A DNA stretch of 64,000 nt from Modicisalibacter coralii (GCF_004117855.1 NZ_QWBW01000011.1:64023-128022), one strand, 5' to 3'; positions 41,930 to 56,708 are shown, numbered from the stretch's first letter. The notes: a model not told the origin generated them from the letters alone. Made by a program: numbers and translations.

Positions 41930-43273
41930 ATGTCCCATTCCGACGAAGCCTTCGAGGGGGCCGATGAGACGCGAGCCGACGGTTCGCCGAGCAACGTCCT
42001 GCGTCTGTTCGTGCCCAGCCTGCTGGGTATCCTGATCTTCTTCGTGCCGTTGACCATCGACGGCAAGACCACCATTCCGCTCGATCACATGGTGACCGGG
42101 GCGCGTCATCTGCTGGGGGCGCTGGATGGCTGGTACGCGCTGGCGCTGATCGTTGCCGGGGCGCTGTATCCGGTGATCAGCGGGCAATGGCGGCGCAGTC
42201 TCACCGACCGGGTGTTCACCGTGCTCAAGTGGCTGGGGGTCGTCGCGGCGGTCATGGCACTGTCCGGCTGGGGGCCGGCGGCACTGTTCGAACCCGACAT
42301 GCTACCGTTTCTGTTCGACAAGCTGGTGATCTCGGTGGGGCTGATCGTGCCCATCGGCGCGGTGTTTCTGGCGCTTTTGATCAGTTACGGGCTGCTCGAG
42401 CTGATCGGCGTGCTGATGGAGCCGGTGATGCGGCCGGTGTGGCGCACCCCCGGCAAGTCGGCGATCGATGCGGTGGCCTCGTTCGTCGGCAGTTATTCGA
42501 TCGGCTTGCTGATCACCAACCGCGTCTACCAGGCGGGCCAATATTCGGCGCGCGAGGCGGCGATCATCGCCACCGGCTTTTCGACGGTCTCGGCGACCTT
42601 CATGATCATCGTCGCCAAGACCCTGGACCTGATGGCGGTTTGGAACCTGTATTTCTGGCTGACGCTGCTGATCACCTTCTTGGTCACGGCGGTCACCGTG
42701 CGCCTGCCGCCGCTGTCGCGCCTCGACGATACCAAGTCGGTCACGGAGGACGCGGTCCCCGCCGGGCAGCGCCTGAGCACCGCCTGGCGGACCGGGCTGG
42801 CGGTGGCCGCCCGGGCGCCGGGGTTGCGGCGCAACGTGGCCTTGAACGTCAAGGAGGGGCTGCTGATGGCGATCGGCATCCTGCCGTCGATCATGTCGGT
42901 GGGGCTGATCGGGCTGCTGCTGGCCAAGTACACGCCGCTGTTCGACTGGCTGGGCCTGGTGTTCTACCCGGTCACCGCGCTGTGGGGGCTCGACGAGGCC
43001 CGGGCGCTGGCCCAGGCGGCGTCAGCCGGGCTTGCCGAGATGTTCCTGCCGGCCCTGCTGATGGGCGATGCCGGCTTCGCGGCGCGCTTCGCCACCGGGG
43101 TGGTCTCGGTCGCCTCGGTGCTGTTCTTCTCGGCTTCGATCCCCTGCATCCTGTCGACCAGCATCCCGCTGTCCGTGGGGCGCATCGTCGTGGTGTGGTT
43201 CCTGCGCACGCTGCTCAGCCTGCTGCTGGCGATTCCGGCCGGGTACATGGTGCAGGCGCTGGCCGGCGGCTGA
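41930..43273 (+). CDS. YjiH family membrane protein, likely histidine/urocanate permease
   Basis: 447 residues with about ten membrane helices and the nucleoside-recognition (Gate) type motifs FVGSYSIGLLITNRVYQAGQ and ATGFSTVSATFMIIVAKT. YjiH proteins are uncharacterised but commonly lie in hut loci. Divergent from hutI behind its own HutC-type operator, it is probably the uptake system for histidine or urocanate in this locus. No other hut transporter gene is seen. ATG 41930, Shine-Dalgarno gagaggcg. Confidence 0.85.
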   Translation: MSHSDEAFEGADETRADGSPSNVLRLFVPSLLGILIFFVPLTIDGKTTIPLDHMVTGARHLLGALDGWYALALIVAGALYPVISGQWRRSLTDRVFTVLKWLGVVAAVMALSGWGPAALFEPDMLPFLFDKLVISVGLIVPIGAVFLALLISYGLLELIGVLMEPVMRPVWRTPGKSAIDAVASFVGSYSIGLLITNRVYQAGQYSAREAAIIATGFSTVSATFMIIVAKTLDLMAVWNLYFWLTLLITFLVTAVTVRLPPLSRLDDTKSVTEDAVPAGQRLSTAWRTGLAVAARAPGLRRNVALNVKEGLLMAIGILPSIMSVGLIGLLLAKYTPLFDWLGLVFYPVTALWGLDEARALAQAASAGLAEMFLPALLMGDAGFAARFATGVVSVASVLFFSASIPCILSTSIPLSVGRIVVVWFLRTLLSLLLAIPAGYMVQALAGG

Positions 43274-43292
43274 GTCGCGCCGGGCCCAGCGA

Positions 43293-44006
43293 TCAGGCGC
43301 GGCGCCGCTGCATGGAGGAACGCAACTTGTAGCGGTCGCCGGGATGAAGCAGCCGCGCGTAGCTGATCAGGTGGTCGTCCGACCACGTCCGGCGCACCAT
43401 GCTCAGGCAGGGGGCGCTGGCGGGGATCTCCAGCCATTCGGCGGTGTGGGCGTCGACCAGCACCGCCTCGACCACGTGCTCCATGTCGGAGATCGGGCAG
43501 GCGGCGACCAGGACTTCGTTGGGCGTGTGCCGGGCGAAGTCGGTGTCCAGGTAGTCGGGCACCCAGCGGGGATTGACGTAGCGATCCTCGAGCTGGATCG
43601 GCACGCCGTTCTCGCGATGGATCAGGATGCTGTGGAAGACCCGGGTGCCGAGGCGCACGCCGAGGCGCAGGGCGACCTCGTCGTCGGCCTCGATCGCCTC
43701 GCGGCGCAGCACGTCGTTGCTGTAGACATGGCCGCGGCCCTGCACTTCCTCGGCGATGTTGTGGATCTCGAGCAGCGAGGATTCCGCCTTGAGGTCGGTG
43801 ACGAAGGTGCCCAGCCCCGCCTGACGCACCAGATAGCCTTCGTGGACCAGGTCGCGGATCGCCTTGTTGGCGGTCATGCGGCTGACCTCGAACTGCGTGG
43901 CCAGCTGCTCCTCCGGGGGGATCTGGTGGTGGACGGGATACTCGCCCGTGCGGATGCGCTCGAGCAGGTACTGCTTGATCTGCTGATAGCGGGGCGCCCG
44001 GGTCAT
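43293..44006 (-). CDS. hutC: HutC, GntR-family (UTRA) histidine utilisation repressor
   Basis: 237 residues. The N-terminal winged helix has PRYQQIKQYLLERIRTGEYP and LATQFEVSRMTANKAIRDL (about residues 5-65). The C-terminal UTRA effector domain (from about 90) would bind urocanate, the usual inducer that releases HutC. It is transcribed toward and convergent with the permease gene, and lies 13 bp downstream of holA on the same strand, so part of its expression may come from the holA transcript. Its likely targets are the two palindromes at 41690 and 41888. Confidence 0.93.
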   Translation of the reverse strand: MTRAPRYQQIKQYLLERIRTGEYPVHHQIPPEEQLATQFEVSRMTANKAIRDLVHEGYLVRQAGLGTFVTDLKAESSLLEIHNIAEEVQGRGHVYSNDVLRREAIEADDEVALRLGVRLGTRVFHSILIHRENGVPIQLEDRYVNPRWVPDYLDTDFARHTPNEVLVAACPISDMEHVVEAVLVDAHTAEWLEIPASAPCLSMVRRTWSDDHLISYARLLHPGDRYKLRSSMQRRRA

Positions 44007-44019
44007 GAGGGTGTCTCCA

Positions 44020-45078
44020 TCAGGCGCTGCGATAGGCCTGGGGCATCTCGGCGAGCAGACCGCGGCCGCCGGCGAGGGTCAGGGCGAGATCGTTGAGGCC
44101 GTCCCAGACGGGCAAGGGCAGGCCGCCCTTGATCGCCTGGTCGATGCGCTGGGCGAACAGCAGCAGCTTGTGCAGGCGACGGTGGGGCAGCCGCTGCAGG
44201 GCCTGCTGGTAGTTGGGGCGCCGCTTCTCGGGGATCATCGGGCGCTGGGCCTTGCAGGCGTGTTCGAGGCTCTGGCCCTGATCGAGATGCTGGCGCAGCG
44301 AGAGCAGGGTGCGCATCTCGCGGGTCAGTGCCCACAGCACCACCGGTGCCTCGATACCCTCGCCGCGCAGGCCGCGGACGATGCGTACCGCGCGCTCGCG
44401 TTCGCCGCGCAGACAGGCGTCGGTGAGGGTGAAGACGTCGAAGCGGGCGTTGTCCTCGACGCCGCCGGCGATCGCCTCGACCCCGAGACGCGCGCCGGGC
44501 GGATGCAGCAGGGCGAGCTTCTGCAGCTCCTGGTCGGCGGCCAGCAGGTTGCCTTCGGTACGTTCGCCGAGCAGGCGCGCGGCGTCCATGTCGAGCTGCA
44601 GGCCGTGGCGGCCGGCCCGGTCACGCATCCAGAAGCCCAGCCGCGCGTGATCCACCGGCCACACCGGCACGAACAGGCCGAGCTTGTCGAGGGCCTTGAA
44701 CCACTTGCTCTGCTGCTGGCGGCGGTCGAGCCGGCCGGCGGTGATCAGCAGCACGTCGTCGCTGCCCCCGGCCTGGGCGGCGTAGGCTTCCAGGGCCTTG
44801 CCGCCTTCCTGGCCGGGGGCCTGATCGCCCAGGCGCAACTCGATCAGCTTGCTGGTGGCGAACAGCGACAGGCTGGCGGCGGACTCGGTGAGCCGCCCCC
44901 ACTGGAAGCCGTTCTCGACGTGGAGCACCTCGCGCTCCTCGACGCCGCGCTCGCGAGCGACCCGGCGCACCTCGTCGCAGGCATCGCGATGCAGCAGCGG
45001 CTCGTCGCCGGCGACGATCACCACCGGCGGCAGGGACTTGCCGAGCGCCTCCGGGAGCTTGTCGGGAAAGACCTTCAT
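44020..45078 (-). CDS. holA: DNA polymerase III subunit delta
   Basis: 352 residues, normal for HolA. The N-terminal FPDKLPEALGKSLPPVVIVAGDEPLLHRDACDEVRR is the conserved clamp-loader delta start, followed by a RecD-like AAA fold without a functional Walker A and a C-terminal collar domain. The subunit opens the beta sliding clamp in the replicase clamp loader. The ATG overlaps the stop of lptE by 4 bases (ATGA), and hutC follows, so leuS, lptE, holA and hutC are in one direction. Confidence 0.95.
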   Translation of the reverse strand: MKVFPDKLPEALGKSLPPVVIVAGDEPLLHRDACDEVRRVARERGVEEREVLHVENGFQWGRLTESAASLSLFATSKLIELRLGDQAPGQEGGKALEAYAAQAGGSDDVLLITAGRLDRRQQQSKWFKALDKLGLFVPVWPVDHARLGFWMRDRAGRHGLQLDMDAARLLGERTEGNLLAADQELQKLALLHPPGARLGVEAIAGGVEDNARFDVFTLTDACLRGERERAVRIVRGLRGEGIEAPVVLWALTREMRTLLSLRQHLDQGQSLEHACKAQRPMIPEKRRPNYQQALQRLPHRRLHKLLLFAQRIDQAIKGGLPLPVWDGLNDLALTLAGGRGLLAEMPQAYRSA

Positions 45079-45581
45079 GAGCTCGGGTCGAGACTCTGCA
45101 GGCGATCGAGCAGACGCGACGCGGCCTCGCGGCGCAGGTCCTTGATGGCCGCCTCGCGGCGGTCGCCGCGAACCAGCAGGTCGCTGGCGTTGGTCTGGTA
45201 GATCGACGACACCTCGAGGTCCTGGCGTTCGAGCAGGTAGGCGTCGTCTTGCACGCGCTGGACCGAGAAGGGCACGGACAGGCGCAGCTCGATGTCGCGG
45301 CTGCCGGCATCGTTGGTGGTCAGCGGCGTCTCCACGAGTCGCTCGGTACCCAGGTTGAGCCGCCAGGGCGCGTCATCGACCGTGTCGACGCCGCTACGCC
45401 GCAGGGTCTGGCGGACCGCGTCGGTGAGCGGTGCGGCCGGCCCGGCGAGCGTCAGGCGGTCGAGGCGCATCGCCACTTGGTCGCGGCCGCGCAGGTGAAA
45501 GCCGCAGCCCGCCAGAGAACCGGCGGCGAGCAGGGCGAGCGACCCGCCCAGCGAGCGGGTCAGGAAGGTACGACGGTTCAT
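45075..45581 (-). CDS. lptE: LPS-assembly lipoprotein LptE
   Basis: 168 residues from ATG 45581. The signal is lipoprotein type: AGSLAGCGFHLRG, with the acylated Cys in LAGC. It is preceded by MNRRTFLTRS, which also resembles a twin-arginine motif, unusual for LptE. CGFHLRG is the LptE hallmark. LptE plugs the LptD barrel in the outer membrane for LPS insertion. It lies between leuS and holA, the normal gammaproteobacterial arrangement. Confidence 0.94.
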   Translation of the reverse strand: MNRRTFLTRSLGGSLALLAAGSLAGCGFHLRGRDQVAMRLDRLTLAGPAAPLTDAVRQTLRRSGVDTVDDAPWRLNLGTERLVETPLTTNDAGSRDIELRLSVPFSVQRVQDDAYLLERQDLEVSSIYQTNASDLLVRGDRREAAIKDLRREAASRLLDRLQSLDPSS

Positions 45582-45612
45582 GGCGGTCTCCTTGCCTCGA
45601 CTCACGTCGATC

Positions 45613-49048
<3,436 letters not shown>

Positions 49049-49135
49049 GAACGCATTTCCAAACCCCGTTGATGATGGTGGCCGGGCGAAGCGAGAACCC
49101 TGGGTCATGCGCGTCCATTACCGGCGCGAACGCGA

Positions 49136-50614
49136 TCACCGGGCCGTGTCGCGCCTCGGGCCCGGCCGACGCAGGCCGGGCAGCAGCATCAGCCCGGCGA
49201 GTAGCCAGGCGGGCCAGCTGCCGGTGCGGGTGAAGGGCGTCTCGCCCTGCATGGCGCTCACGTCGCCGCTGACCAGGGTGGTCTCGAACTGCGGGGCGCG
49301 GGTGGTCACCCGGCCCTGCGGGTCGATGATCGCGGTGACGCCGTTGCTGGTGCCGCGCAGCACGTAGCGACCGTTTTCCAGCGCGCGCAGGCGGGCCATC
49401 TGGATGTGCTGCAGCGGGCCGATCGAACGGCCGAACCAGGTGTCGTTGGACACCGTCAGCAGGACGTCGGCGCGGCGCGCGCGGCTCGCCACCAGGTCGG
49501 GATAGATGATCTCGTAGCAGATCGCCGTGCCGATGGTCAGCCCGGCGGCGTGGATCGGTGCCTGGTCGCGCTCTCCCGCCGAGAAGCTCGACATGGGCAG
49601 GTCGAAGAAGGCGATGATGCCGCGCAGCAGGCTCTCCAGCGGCATGTACTCGCCGAACGGCACCAGGTGCTCCTTGCGATAGCTGCCCCGGGTGTTGCCG
49701 AGGCCGATCACCGCGTTGTAGTAGCCGCCGGCATCGCGCTCGACGATTCCGGTCAGCAGGGCGGCGTCCGGTGGCAGCGTCGTTTGCACGCGCTCCAGAT
49801 AGGGCCGGGCCTGGGACTCGAACATCGGCAGCGCGGTCTCCGGCCAGACGATCAGGTCGGTGCCGTCGGGCACCTCGCGGGTCAGCCGCGCATAGGTGTT
49901 GACCGCATTGCGCTGGCCCTCGGCGCTCCACTTCATCAACTGCGGCAGGTTGCCCTGCAGAAGTGCCACCTGCCGCGGTTCGCCCCGGGGCTGGGTCCAC
50001 TGGGCGGGCAGCAGCAGCGGCAGGCCCCACAGGACGACGAGCGGGGCCAGCGCCCACCAGCGCCGGCGCAGCAGCAGGTCGGCGCCCAGGGTGCCGGTCA
50101 GCACGGTGACCAGCGACAGCAGGAAGACCCCGCCGAGCGGTGCCAGCGGGGCGAGCGGCGAGTCGACGTGGGCGCTGCCCAGCAGCAGCCAGGGGAAGCC
50201 GGTGAACAGATAGGTGCGGGCGACTTCGCTGGCGATCCACAGGCCGGCGAAGCTGAGGCAGGCCAGGCGCGGCCCGGTGAAACGGCGGTAGAGCCAGAAC
50301 GGCGCGGCGTAGAATAGCGCCAGGGTGACGGCGAACAGCGCGGTCAGAAAGACCGCCAGCGGCACGCCCGTGTAGCCGTAGTCGTGGATCGAGACATAGA
50401 TCCACGAGGTCCCCGAGGCGAACAGCGCGAAACCGTAGCACCAGCCGCGCAGTGCGGCCTGCCCCGGGGTCAGGTCGTGGATGCCCACGTAGACCAGGGC
50501 CACGGCGACGGGGCCGAGCCACCACAGATGAAAGGGGGCGAAGGTGAGCGTGGTCAGGCAGCCGGCGATCAACGCGGCGATATAGCCCATCCACGGGCGG
50601 TAGACGGTCGGCAT
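49136..50614 (-). CDS. lnt: Apolipoprotein N-acyltransferase
   Basis: 492 residues. Eight or so membrane helices in the first 200 residues are followed by a nitrilase-like periplasmic domain. Conserved motifs include LIVWPETALPMFE (catalytic Glu), YRKEHLVPFGEYMPLE (catalytic Lys) and TAICYEIIYPDLV (catalytic Cys). It adds the third acyl chain to lipoproteins in the inner membrane. It lies 63 bp downstream of corC. Confidence 0.97.
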   Translation of the reverse strand: MPTVYRPWMGYIAALIAGCLTTLTFAPFHLWWLGPVAVALVYVGIHDLTPGQAALRGWCYGFALFASGTSWIYVSIHDYGYTGVPLAVFLTALFAVTLALFYAAPFWLYRRFTGPRLACLSFAGLWIASEVARTYLFTGFPWLLLGSAHVDSPLAPLAPLGGVFLLSLVTVLTGTLGADLLLRRRWWALAPLVVLWGLPLLLPAQWTQPRGEPRQVALLQGNLPQLMKWSAEGQRNAVNTYARLTREVPDGTDLIVWPETALPMFESQARPYLERVQTTLPPDAALLTGIVERDAGGYYNAVIGLGNTRGSYRKEHLVPFGEYMPLESLLRGIIAFFDLPMSSFSAGERDQAPIHAAGLTIGTAICYEIIYPDLVASRARRADVLLTVSNDTWFGRSIGPLQHIQMARLRALENGRYVLRGTSNGVTAIIDPQGRVTTRAPQFETTLVSGDVSAMQGETPFTRTGSWPAWLLAGLMLLPGLRRPGPRRDTAR

Positions 50615-50677
50615 GGGGCACTCCTTGTCGGGACGTGCCCCTTATACCAGAGCGTGGCGACAAACTCGACGCGGGGG

Positions 50678-51559
50678 TCAGTCGTCGGTTTCGTCGGCGG
50701 ACACCTCGGCGAGTTCCTCGGCCTGGAGCAGGCGGATGCGGCGGTTGTCGGCGCCCAGCACGGTGAAGCGCCAGCCCCCCAGGTCGGCCTGCTCGCCGCG
50801 ACGCGGCAGATAGCCGAAGCGCTGCATGACCAGCCCGCCGACGGTGTCGAACTCCTCGTCGGAGAAGGCGGTATCGAAGCGCTCGTTGAAGTCGTCGATG
50901 GGCGTCAGGGCACGGATCGCGAAGGTGCCGTCGCCCATGTCGCGGATGTCGTCTTCCTCGTCGGTGTCGTGCTCGTCCTCGATGTCGCCGACGATCTGCT
51001 CGAGGATGTCCTCGATGGTGACGATGCCCGCCGTGCCGCCGTATTCGTCGACCACCACCGCCATGTGGTTGTGGGTGTCGCGGAATTCCTTGAGCAGGCT
51101 GTTGAGCCGCTTGGATTCGGGAATGAACATCGCCGGACGGATGACGTCGCGCAGTGCCACCTGGCGGCGTTCGCCGTCGTTGACCTGCAGCAGCGGCAGC
51201 AGGTCCTTGACCAGCAGGATGCCGAGCACTTCGTCGAGATTCTCGCCGACCACCGGATAGCGGGAGTGGCCGGTCTCGAAGATCACCGGCAGATAGTCCT
51301 CGGGGGACTGGTCGATGCTGATGGCCGTGACCTGGGAGCGCGGGATCATCACCTCGCGGGTCTGCTGGTCACTGATCTGGAAGGCGCCCTCGATGATCGT
51401 CAGAGCATCCGGGTCGAGACGCAGCCGGGCGGCGGCCTCGCGGAGAAAGACCAGCAGTTCGTCACGGGAGCTTGGCTCGTCGGCGTCGCTGGAAAAGGCG
51501 CTGAACAACTTCTCGAGCCAGGACTTGTTGTTCTGGCTACTCGATCGGTCTTCGCTCAT
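50678..51559 (-). CDS. corC: CorC/YbeX-type protein (tandem CBS, Mg2+/Co2+ efflux)
   Basis: 293 residues. Two CBS domains (about 65-190: [24 protein letters not shown] and [22 protein letters not shown]) precede a CorC/HlyC-type transporter-associated domain. No membrane helix, as usual for this short form. Family members help magnesium and cobalt efflux. It overlaps ybeY by 4 bases and precedes lnt. Confidence 0.93.
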   Translation of the reverse strand: MSEDRSSSQNNKSWLEKLFSAFSSDADEPSSRDELLVFLREAAARLRLDPDALTIIEGAFQISDQQTREVMIPRSQVTAISIDQSPEDYLPVIFETGHSRYPVVGENLDEVLGILLVKDLLPLLQVNDGERRQVALRDVIRPAMFIPESKRLNSLLKEFRDTHNHMAVVVDEYGGTAGIVTIEDILEQIVGDIEDEHDTDEEDDIRDMGDGTFAIRALTPIDDFNERFDTAFSDEEFDTVGGLVMQRFGYLPRRGEQADLGGWRFTVLGADNRRIRLLQAEELAEVSADETDD

Positions 51560-52088
51560 GCGTCGGGTCTCGTGTCCTCGCTGTCTCGTTCGCCGGGGTC
51601 GGGCGCATAAGGGTCGGGAATGTCGAAGTCGGCGAGAATCCGGCGCTCGAGCGCCTCCATCTCCTCGGCTTCCGCGTCATCTATATGGTCGTAGCCCAGC
51701 AAATGCAAGGTGCCGTGAATCACCATGTGCGCGTAATGATGCGCCAGCGGCTTGGCCTGTTCGCGGGCCTCGCGATCGACCACGCCGTGACAGATCACCA
51801 GGTCGCCGAGCAGGGGCAGATCGAGGCCGGCCGGGGCCTCGAAAGGGAAGGATAGCACGTTGGTGGGCCGGTCCCTGCCGCGGTAGTCGTGATTGAGGCC
51901 GCGGCTCTCGTCGTCGTCGACGAAGCGGACGGTGAGTTCGACCTCGCCGCCGCCCGCGCTGCCGGCATGGCGCCGATGGTGGGTCAGCGCGCCGGCGACC
52001 CAGCGCGCCAGCCGGGCCGCGTCGGGCAGGGCGTCGTCGGCGCCGTCGAGCGCCACCTGGCGATCGACGAGGACCCGGGCGTCATCGT

Positions 52089-52092
<4 letters not shown>
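51556..52092 (-). CDS. ybeY: Endoribonuclease YbeY
   Basis: 178 residues. The zinc triad is in [15 protein letters not shown], the family hallmark H3xH5xH pattern. Required for 16S rRNA 3' maturation and ribosome quality control. It overlaps ybeZ and corC by 4 bases each, so the genes are translationally coupled. The start [12 protein letters not shown] is chosen at 52092. Confidence 0.96.
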
Positions 52093-53165
<1,073 letters not shown>

Positions 53166-53286
53166 GAACAGAGAATCCGTGAGTTGAGGATGATGAAGTC
53201 AGCTTAATGCCCCGAGCGAGGTCGGGGCAATCGGGAAACGGCCGGGGGCGTTCCGCCGACGCCCGCCGAGGGCGCCGACGAGCGCG

Positions 53287-54636
53287 TCAGTAGCAGACCG
53301 GCGAGGCCAGTTCGCCACGCAGCGAGTTGGGCAGCGCCTCGTTGATCTCGACGTCGACGAAGGTGCCGATCAGTTCCATGGGATTGGCGGCGCGGAAATT
53401 GACCACGCGATTGTTCTCGGTGCGCCCCGAGAGCTGCCCCGGATCCTTGGGCGAGAAGCCGGTCACCAGGATGCGCTGGGTGGTGCCGACCATGCGCCGG
53501 CTGATCTGCATGGCGTTCTGGTTGATGCGCTCCTGGAGGATCGCCAGGCGCTGCTTCTTGACCGCTTCCGGGGTGTCGTCCTCGAGGCCGGCCGCCGGGG
53601 TGCCCGGGCGTGCCGAGTAGACGAAGCTGAACGAGACGTCGAAGCCGATGCGATGGATCAGGTCCATGGTCGCCTCGAAGTCGGCCTCGGTCTCGCCGGG
53701 GAAGCCGACGATGAAGTCCGACGAGAAGCTGATGTCCGGACGCAGCTCGCGGATGCGCTCGAGCTTGGCGACGTACTCCTCGGCGGTGTGGCCGCGCTTC
53801 ATGGCCGCCAGGACGCGGTCCGAGCCCGCCTGCACCGGCAGGTGGAGGTGGCTGACCAGCTCGGGGATCTCGCCGTAGGCCTCGATCAGGCTGTCCGAGA
53901 ATTCCACCGGGTGCGAGGTGGTGAAGCGGATGCGGTCGATGCCTTCCACCGCCGCCACGCAGGCGATCAGCTCGGCCAGATCGACCTCGTCGCCCAGGGC
54001 GTTCTCGCCACGGTAGGCGTTGACGTTCTGCCCCAGCAGGTTGATCTCGCGCACGCCCTGGTCGGCGAGGTGAATGACCTCGTCCATCACCGCCTCGAAG
54101 GGCCGCGAGACCTCCTCGCCGCGGGTGTAGGGCACCACGCAGAAGGTGCAGTACTTCGAGCAGCCCTCCATCACCGAGACGAAGGCGGTGGCGCCGTCGG
54201 AACTGGGCTTGGGCAAGTGGTCGAACTTCTCGATCTCGGGGAAGGTGACGTCGACCACCGAGATCGGCTTGGCGCTCTTGCTGCGCTGCTCGAGCATGTT
54301 GGGGATGCGATGCAGCGTCTGCGGGCCGAACACCATGTCGACGTAGGGCGCCCGCTTGCGCAGGTTCTCGCCCTCCTGGCTGGCCACGCAGCCGCCGACG
54401 CCGATCACCAGGTCGGGGTTGCGCTCCTTGAGCTTCTTCCAGCGCCCCAACTGGTGGAAGACCTTCTCCTGGGCCTTCTCGCGGATCGAACAGGTGTTGA
54501 GCAGGATGACGTCGGCTTCGCGCTCGTCGTCGGTCAGCTCCATTTGGTGCGATTCGCCGAGCAGATCCGCCATGCGTGCGGAGTCGTACTCGTTCATCTG
54601 GCAGCCGTGGGTCTTGATGAAGAGTTTCTTCGTCAT
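53287..54636 (-). CDS. miaB: tRNA-2-methylthio-N6-dimethylallyladenosine synthase
   Basis: 449 residues. The N-terminal UPF0004 domain has [18 protein letters not shown]. The radical-SAM cluster is in [17 protein letters not shown] (CxxxCxxC). A C-terminal TRAM domain ends at about 440. It adds a methylthio group to i6A37 in tRNA. Typical length. The 198 bp upstream are shared with the divergent DUF1820 gene. Confidence 0.97.
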   Translation of the reverse strand: MTKKLFIKTHGCQMNEYDSARMADLLGESHQMELTDDEREADVILLNTCSIREKAQEKVFHQLGRWKKLKERNPDLVIGVGGCVASQEGENLRKRAPYVDMVFGPQTLHRIPNMLEQRSKSAKPISVVDVTFPEIEKFDHLPKPSSDGATAFVSVMEGCSKYCTFCVVPYTRGEEVSRPFEAVMDEVIHLADQGVREINLLGQNVNAYRGENALGDEVDLAELIACVAAVEGIDRIRFTTSHPVEFSDSLIEAYGEIPELVSHLHLPVQAGSDRVLAAMKRGHTAEEYVAKLERIRELRPDISFSSDFIVGFPGETEADFEATMDLIHRIGFDVSFSFVYSARPGTPAAGLEDDTPEAVKKQRLAILQERINQNAMQISRRMVGTTQRILVTGFSPKDPGQLSGRTENNRVVNFRAANPMELIGTFVDVEINEALPNSLRGELASPVCY

Positions 54637-54834
54637 AGCGTCGTGTCGGCGTCGGGCGCGACAAGTCCGTGTAAAGAGGGATGAATGCGTGCGGGAACGG
54701 GAATGGCGCGATTATACGGATCACCGGCACGGCTTGGCCAGCCCGCCGCCTTCTAAGGCGATGTGTCTGTGATATTCTTGGCGGCTGGACGGACCCGGCG
54801 GGGCCTTTGATTCTCATTGCGTGACGGGAGCGGT

Positions 54835-55161
54835 ATGGCGAAATCGATCTACCGGGTGGTCTTCTACAATCAGGGGGAGATCTGGGAACTCTATGCCCGG
54901 GACATTTACCAGAGCGATCTGTGGGGGTTCATCGAGGTCGAGTCCTTCGTCTTCGAGGATGCCTCGAAGCTGGTGGTCGACCCGTCGAGCGAGAAGCTGC
55001 GGCGCACCTTCGAGGGCGTCAGCCGCAGCTATGTGCCGATGAACGCCATCGTGCGCATCGACGAGGTCGAGCGCGAGGGCACGCCCCGGGCGGTCAAGGC
55101 CGAGGGCAAGGTCGCGGAGTTCCCGCGGCCCTTCAACATGCCGCCCCGGGACGACGGATGA
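54835..55161 (+). CDS. DUF1820 family protein
   Basis: 108 residues from ATG 54835 (MAKSIYRVVFYNQGEIWEL) with ggagcgg upstream. Signature YARDIYQSDLWGFIEVE and RTFEGVSRSYVPMNAIVRIDEV. Small cytoplasmic protein of unknown function that is common in gammaproteobacteria. Divergent from miaB. Confidence 0.88.
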   Translation: MAKSIYRVVFYNQGEIWELYARDIYQSDLWGFIEVESFVFEDASKLVVDPSSEKLRRTFEGVSRSYVPMNAIVRIDEVEREGTPRAVKAEGKVAEFPRPFNMPPRDDG

Positions 55162-55374
55162 TGATCAAAAAATGACCGATTTGTTGCCCTGGCAGGTCTC
55201 GCGGCCCGTCTGCTGATTCAACCACCCGGTTTTCCCAAGACTTATCCACAGAAAGTGTGGATGGGGACCAAGAGCCGGGCCGCCGACACGAACGGAATCG
55301 TGTCGGCGATGTCGACACATCGCGTGGAGCCAGCGCTCCCAGAGCCTTCCGACAGCTGAAGACAGCCGAAAAAA

Positions 55375-56007
55375 ATGCTCAAGATCAAGACGTTGATGTC
55401 AAGCCTCGCACTGGGGCTGAGTCTCACCGGGGCGGCCGGACAGGCCGATGCCCAATCGACCGACGACACCCGTTGGGTGGCCGACGACCTCAAGGCCTTC
55501 GTGCGTAGCGGCCCCACCGACAACTATCGCATCGTGGGGGCGCTGACCTCGGGCGAGCCGGTGACGGTGCTGGGTACCCAGGGCGACTACACCCGGGTGC
55601 GCGCCGAGAGTGGCGATGTCGTGTGGATCAAGAACGACCAGTTGCAGGACCAGCGCAGCCTGAGCGAGCGGGTGCCGGCGCTGAAGGAAAAGGTCGCCAC
55701 GCTCAGCGACAAGCTCGACGGCATCAACCAGACCTGGCAGTCGCGCACCGCGAGCATGACCGACACGCTCGAGGCCCGCGAACAGCGCATCGCCGAGCTG
55801 GAGCAGCGCAATGGCTCCCTCGACCAGCAGCTCGCCCAGGCCCAGACGACCCTGCGCGAGCTGCAGGCGCGCCTGGACACCCAGGAACAGGATCTGCTGA
55901 TGCGCTATTTCATGTACGGCGGCGGCGTGGCCGGTGCCGGTCTGGTCGTCGGGCTGCTGGTGCCGCACCTGCCGCGCCGCCGCAAGAAGCGCGACCGCTG
56001 GTTCTGA
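55375..56007 (+). CDS. SH3-domain membrane protein (YgiM/TIGR04211-like)
   Basis: 210 residues. Signal peptide (MLKIKTLMSSLALGLSLTG to ADA), a bacterial SH3 domain (about 30-90: WVADDLKAFVRSGPTDNYR, VTVLGTQGDYTRVR), then a coiled coil (about 100-175) and a C-terminal membrane helix (GGGVAGAGLVVGLLVPHL) with a basic tail RRRKKRDRWF. Typical of the YgiM family, proposed cell-envelope role. The start has no clear Shine-Dalgarno. 213 bp upstream contain no gene. Confidence 0.88.
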   Translation: MLKIKTLMSSLALGLSLTGAAGQADAQSTDDTRWVADDLKAFVRSGPTDNYRIVGALTSGEPVTVLGTQGDYTRVRAESGDVVWIKNDQLQDQRSLSERVPALKEKVATLSDKLDGINQTWQSRTASMTDTLEAREQRIAELEQRNGSLDQQLAQAQTTLRELQARLDTQEQDLLMRYFMYGGGVAGAGLVVGLLVPHLPRRRKKRDRWF

Positions 56008-56023
56008 GGACGAGAGGCGAGAC

Positions 56024-56668
56024 ATGCCCAACGAATGGCTCGACCGCTGGCGGGAAGGCCGGATCGGCTTTCACCGCGAGACGGTGCATCCGGCCCTCGA
56101 GCGTTACTGGCCGACGCTCGAGATCGATACCCCCGGCAAGGTCCTGGTACCGCTGTGCGGCAAGAGCCTCGACATGCGCTGGCTGGCCGACCGGGGCCAC
56201 CCGGTGCTGGGCATCGAACTCGCCCGTCAGGCGGTCGAACAGTTCGTCGCCGAAGGCCCGGGGGACGTGTCGCGCTACCGCCACGGGGTGTTCGAGGTCT
56301 ACCGCCAGGCCAGCATCGAGGTGTGGTGCGGCGATTTCTTCCATTTCCACATCGATCAGGCGCTGGAGATCCAGGCCTTCTACGACCGGGCCGCGTTGAT
56401 CGCGCTGCCCCCCGCCACCCGTCAGCGCTATGCCTTCCACCTCGCGCAATTGCTGCCGCCCGGGGCCAGGGGGCTGCTGATCAGCCTGACCCGGGAGCGC
56501 GACATCGAGAAGGGGCCGCCCTATTCGGTGGCGGCCGAGGAGGTGGAGCGGTTGTTCGCGCCGAACTTCGAACTCACCCAGTTGGCGGTGTCATCGCCGG
56601 ACGAGGCGGGCCTGGCGGAGCAGGTGTGGCGCCTGGTGCGGCGCGGCCCGGGCCGCTGGCGCGCGTAG
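56024..56668 (+). CDS. tpm: Thiopurine S-methyltransferase family protein
   Basis: 214 residues from ATG 56024. It begins MPNEWLDRWREGRIGFH, and LVPLCGKSLDMRWLADRGHPVLGIELA is the SAM site. VEVWCGDFFHF-type and YDRAALIALPPATRQRYAFH segments complete the TPMT family pattern. Bacterial Tpm methylates thiopurines and also selenite and tellurite. It follows the SH3 gene by 16 bp and is probably co-transcribed. Confidence 0.92.
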   Translation: MPNEWLDRWREGRIGFHRETVHPALERYWPTLEIDTPGKVLVPLCGKSLDMRWLADRGHPVLGIELARQAVEQFVAEGPGDVSRYRHGVFEVYRQASIEVWCGDFFHFHIDQALEIQAFYDRAALIALPPATRQRYAFHLAQLLPPGARGLLISLTRERDIEKGPPYSVAAEEVERLFAPNFELTQLAVSSPDEAGLAEQVWRLVRRGPGRWRA

Positions 56669-56708
56669 GGCAAGGTGCGGCGCCGGGCGCAGGGATCGAG
56701 AGGCGGGG

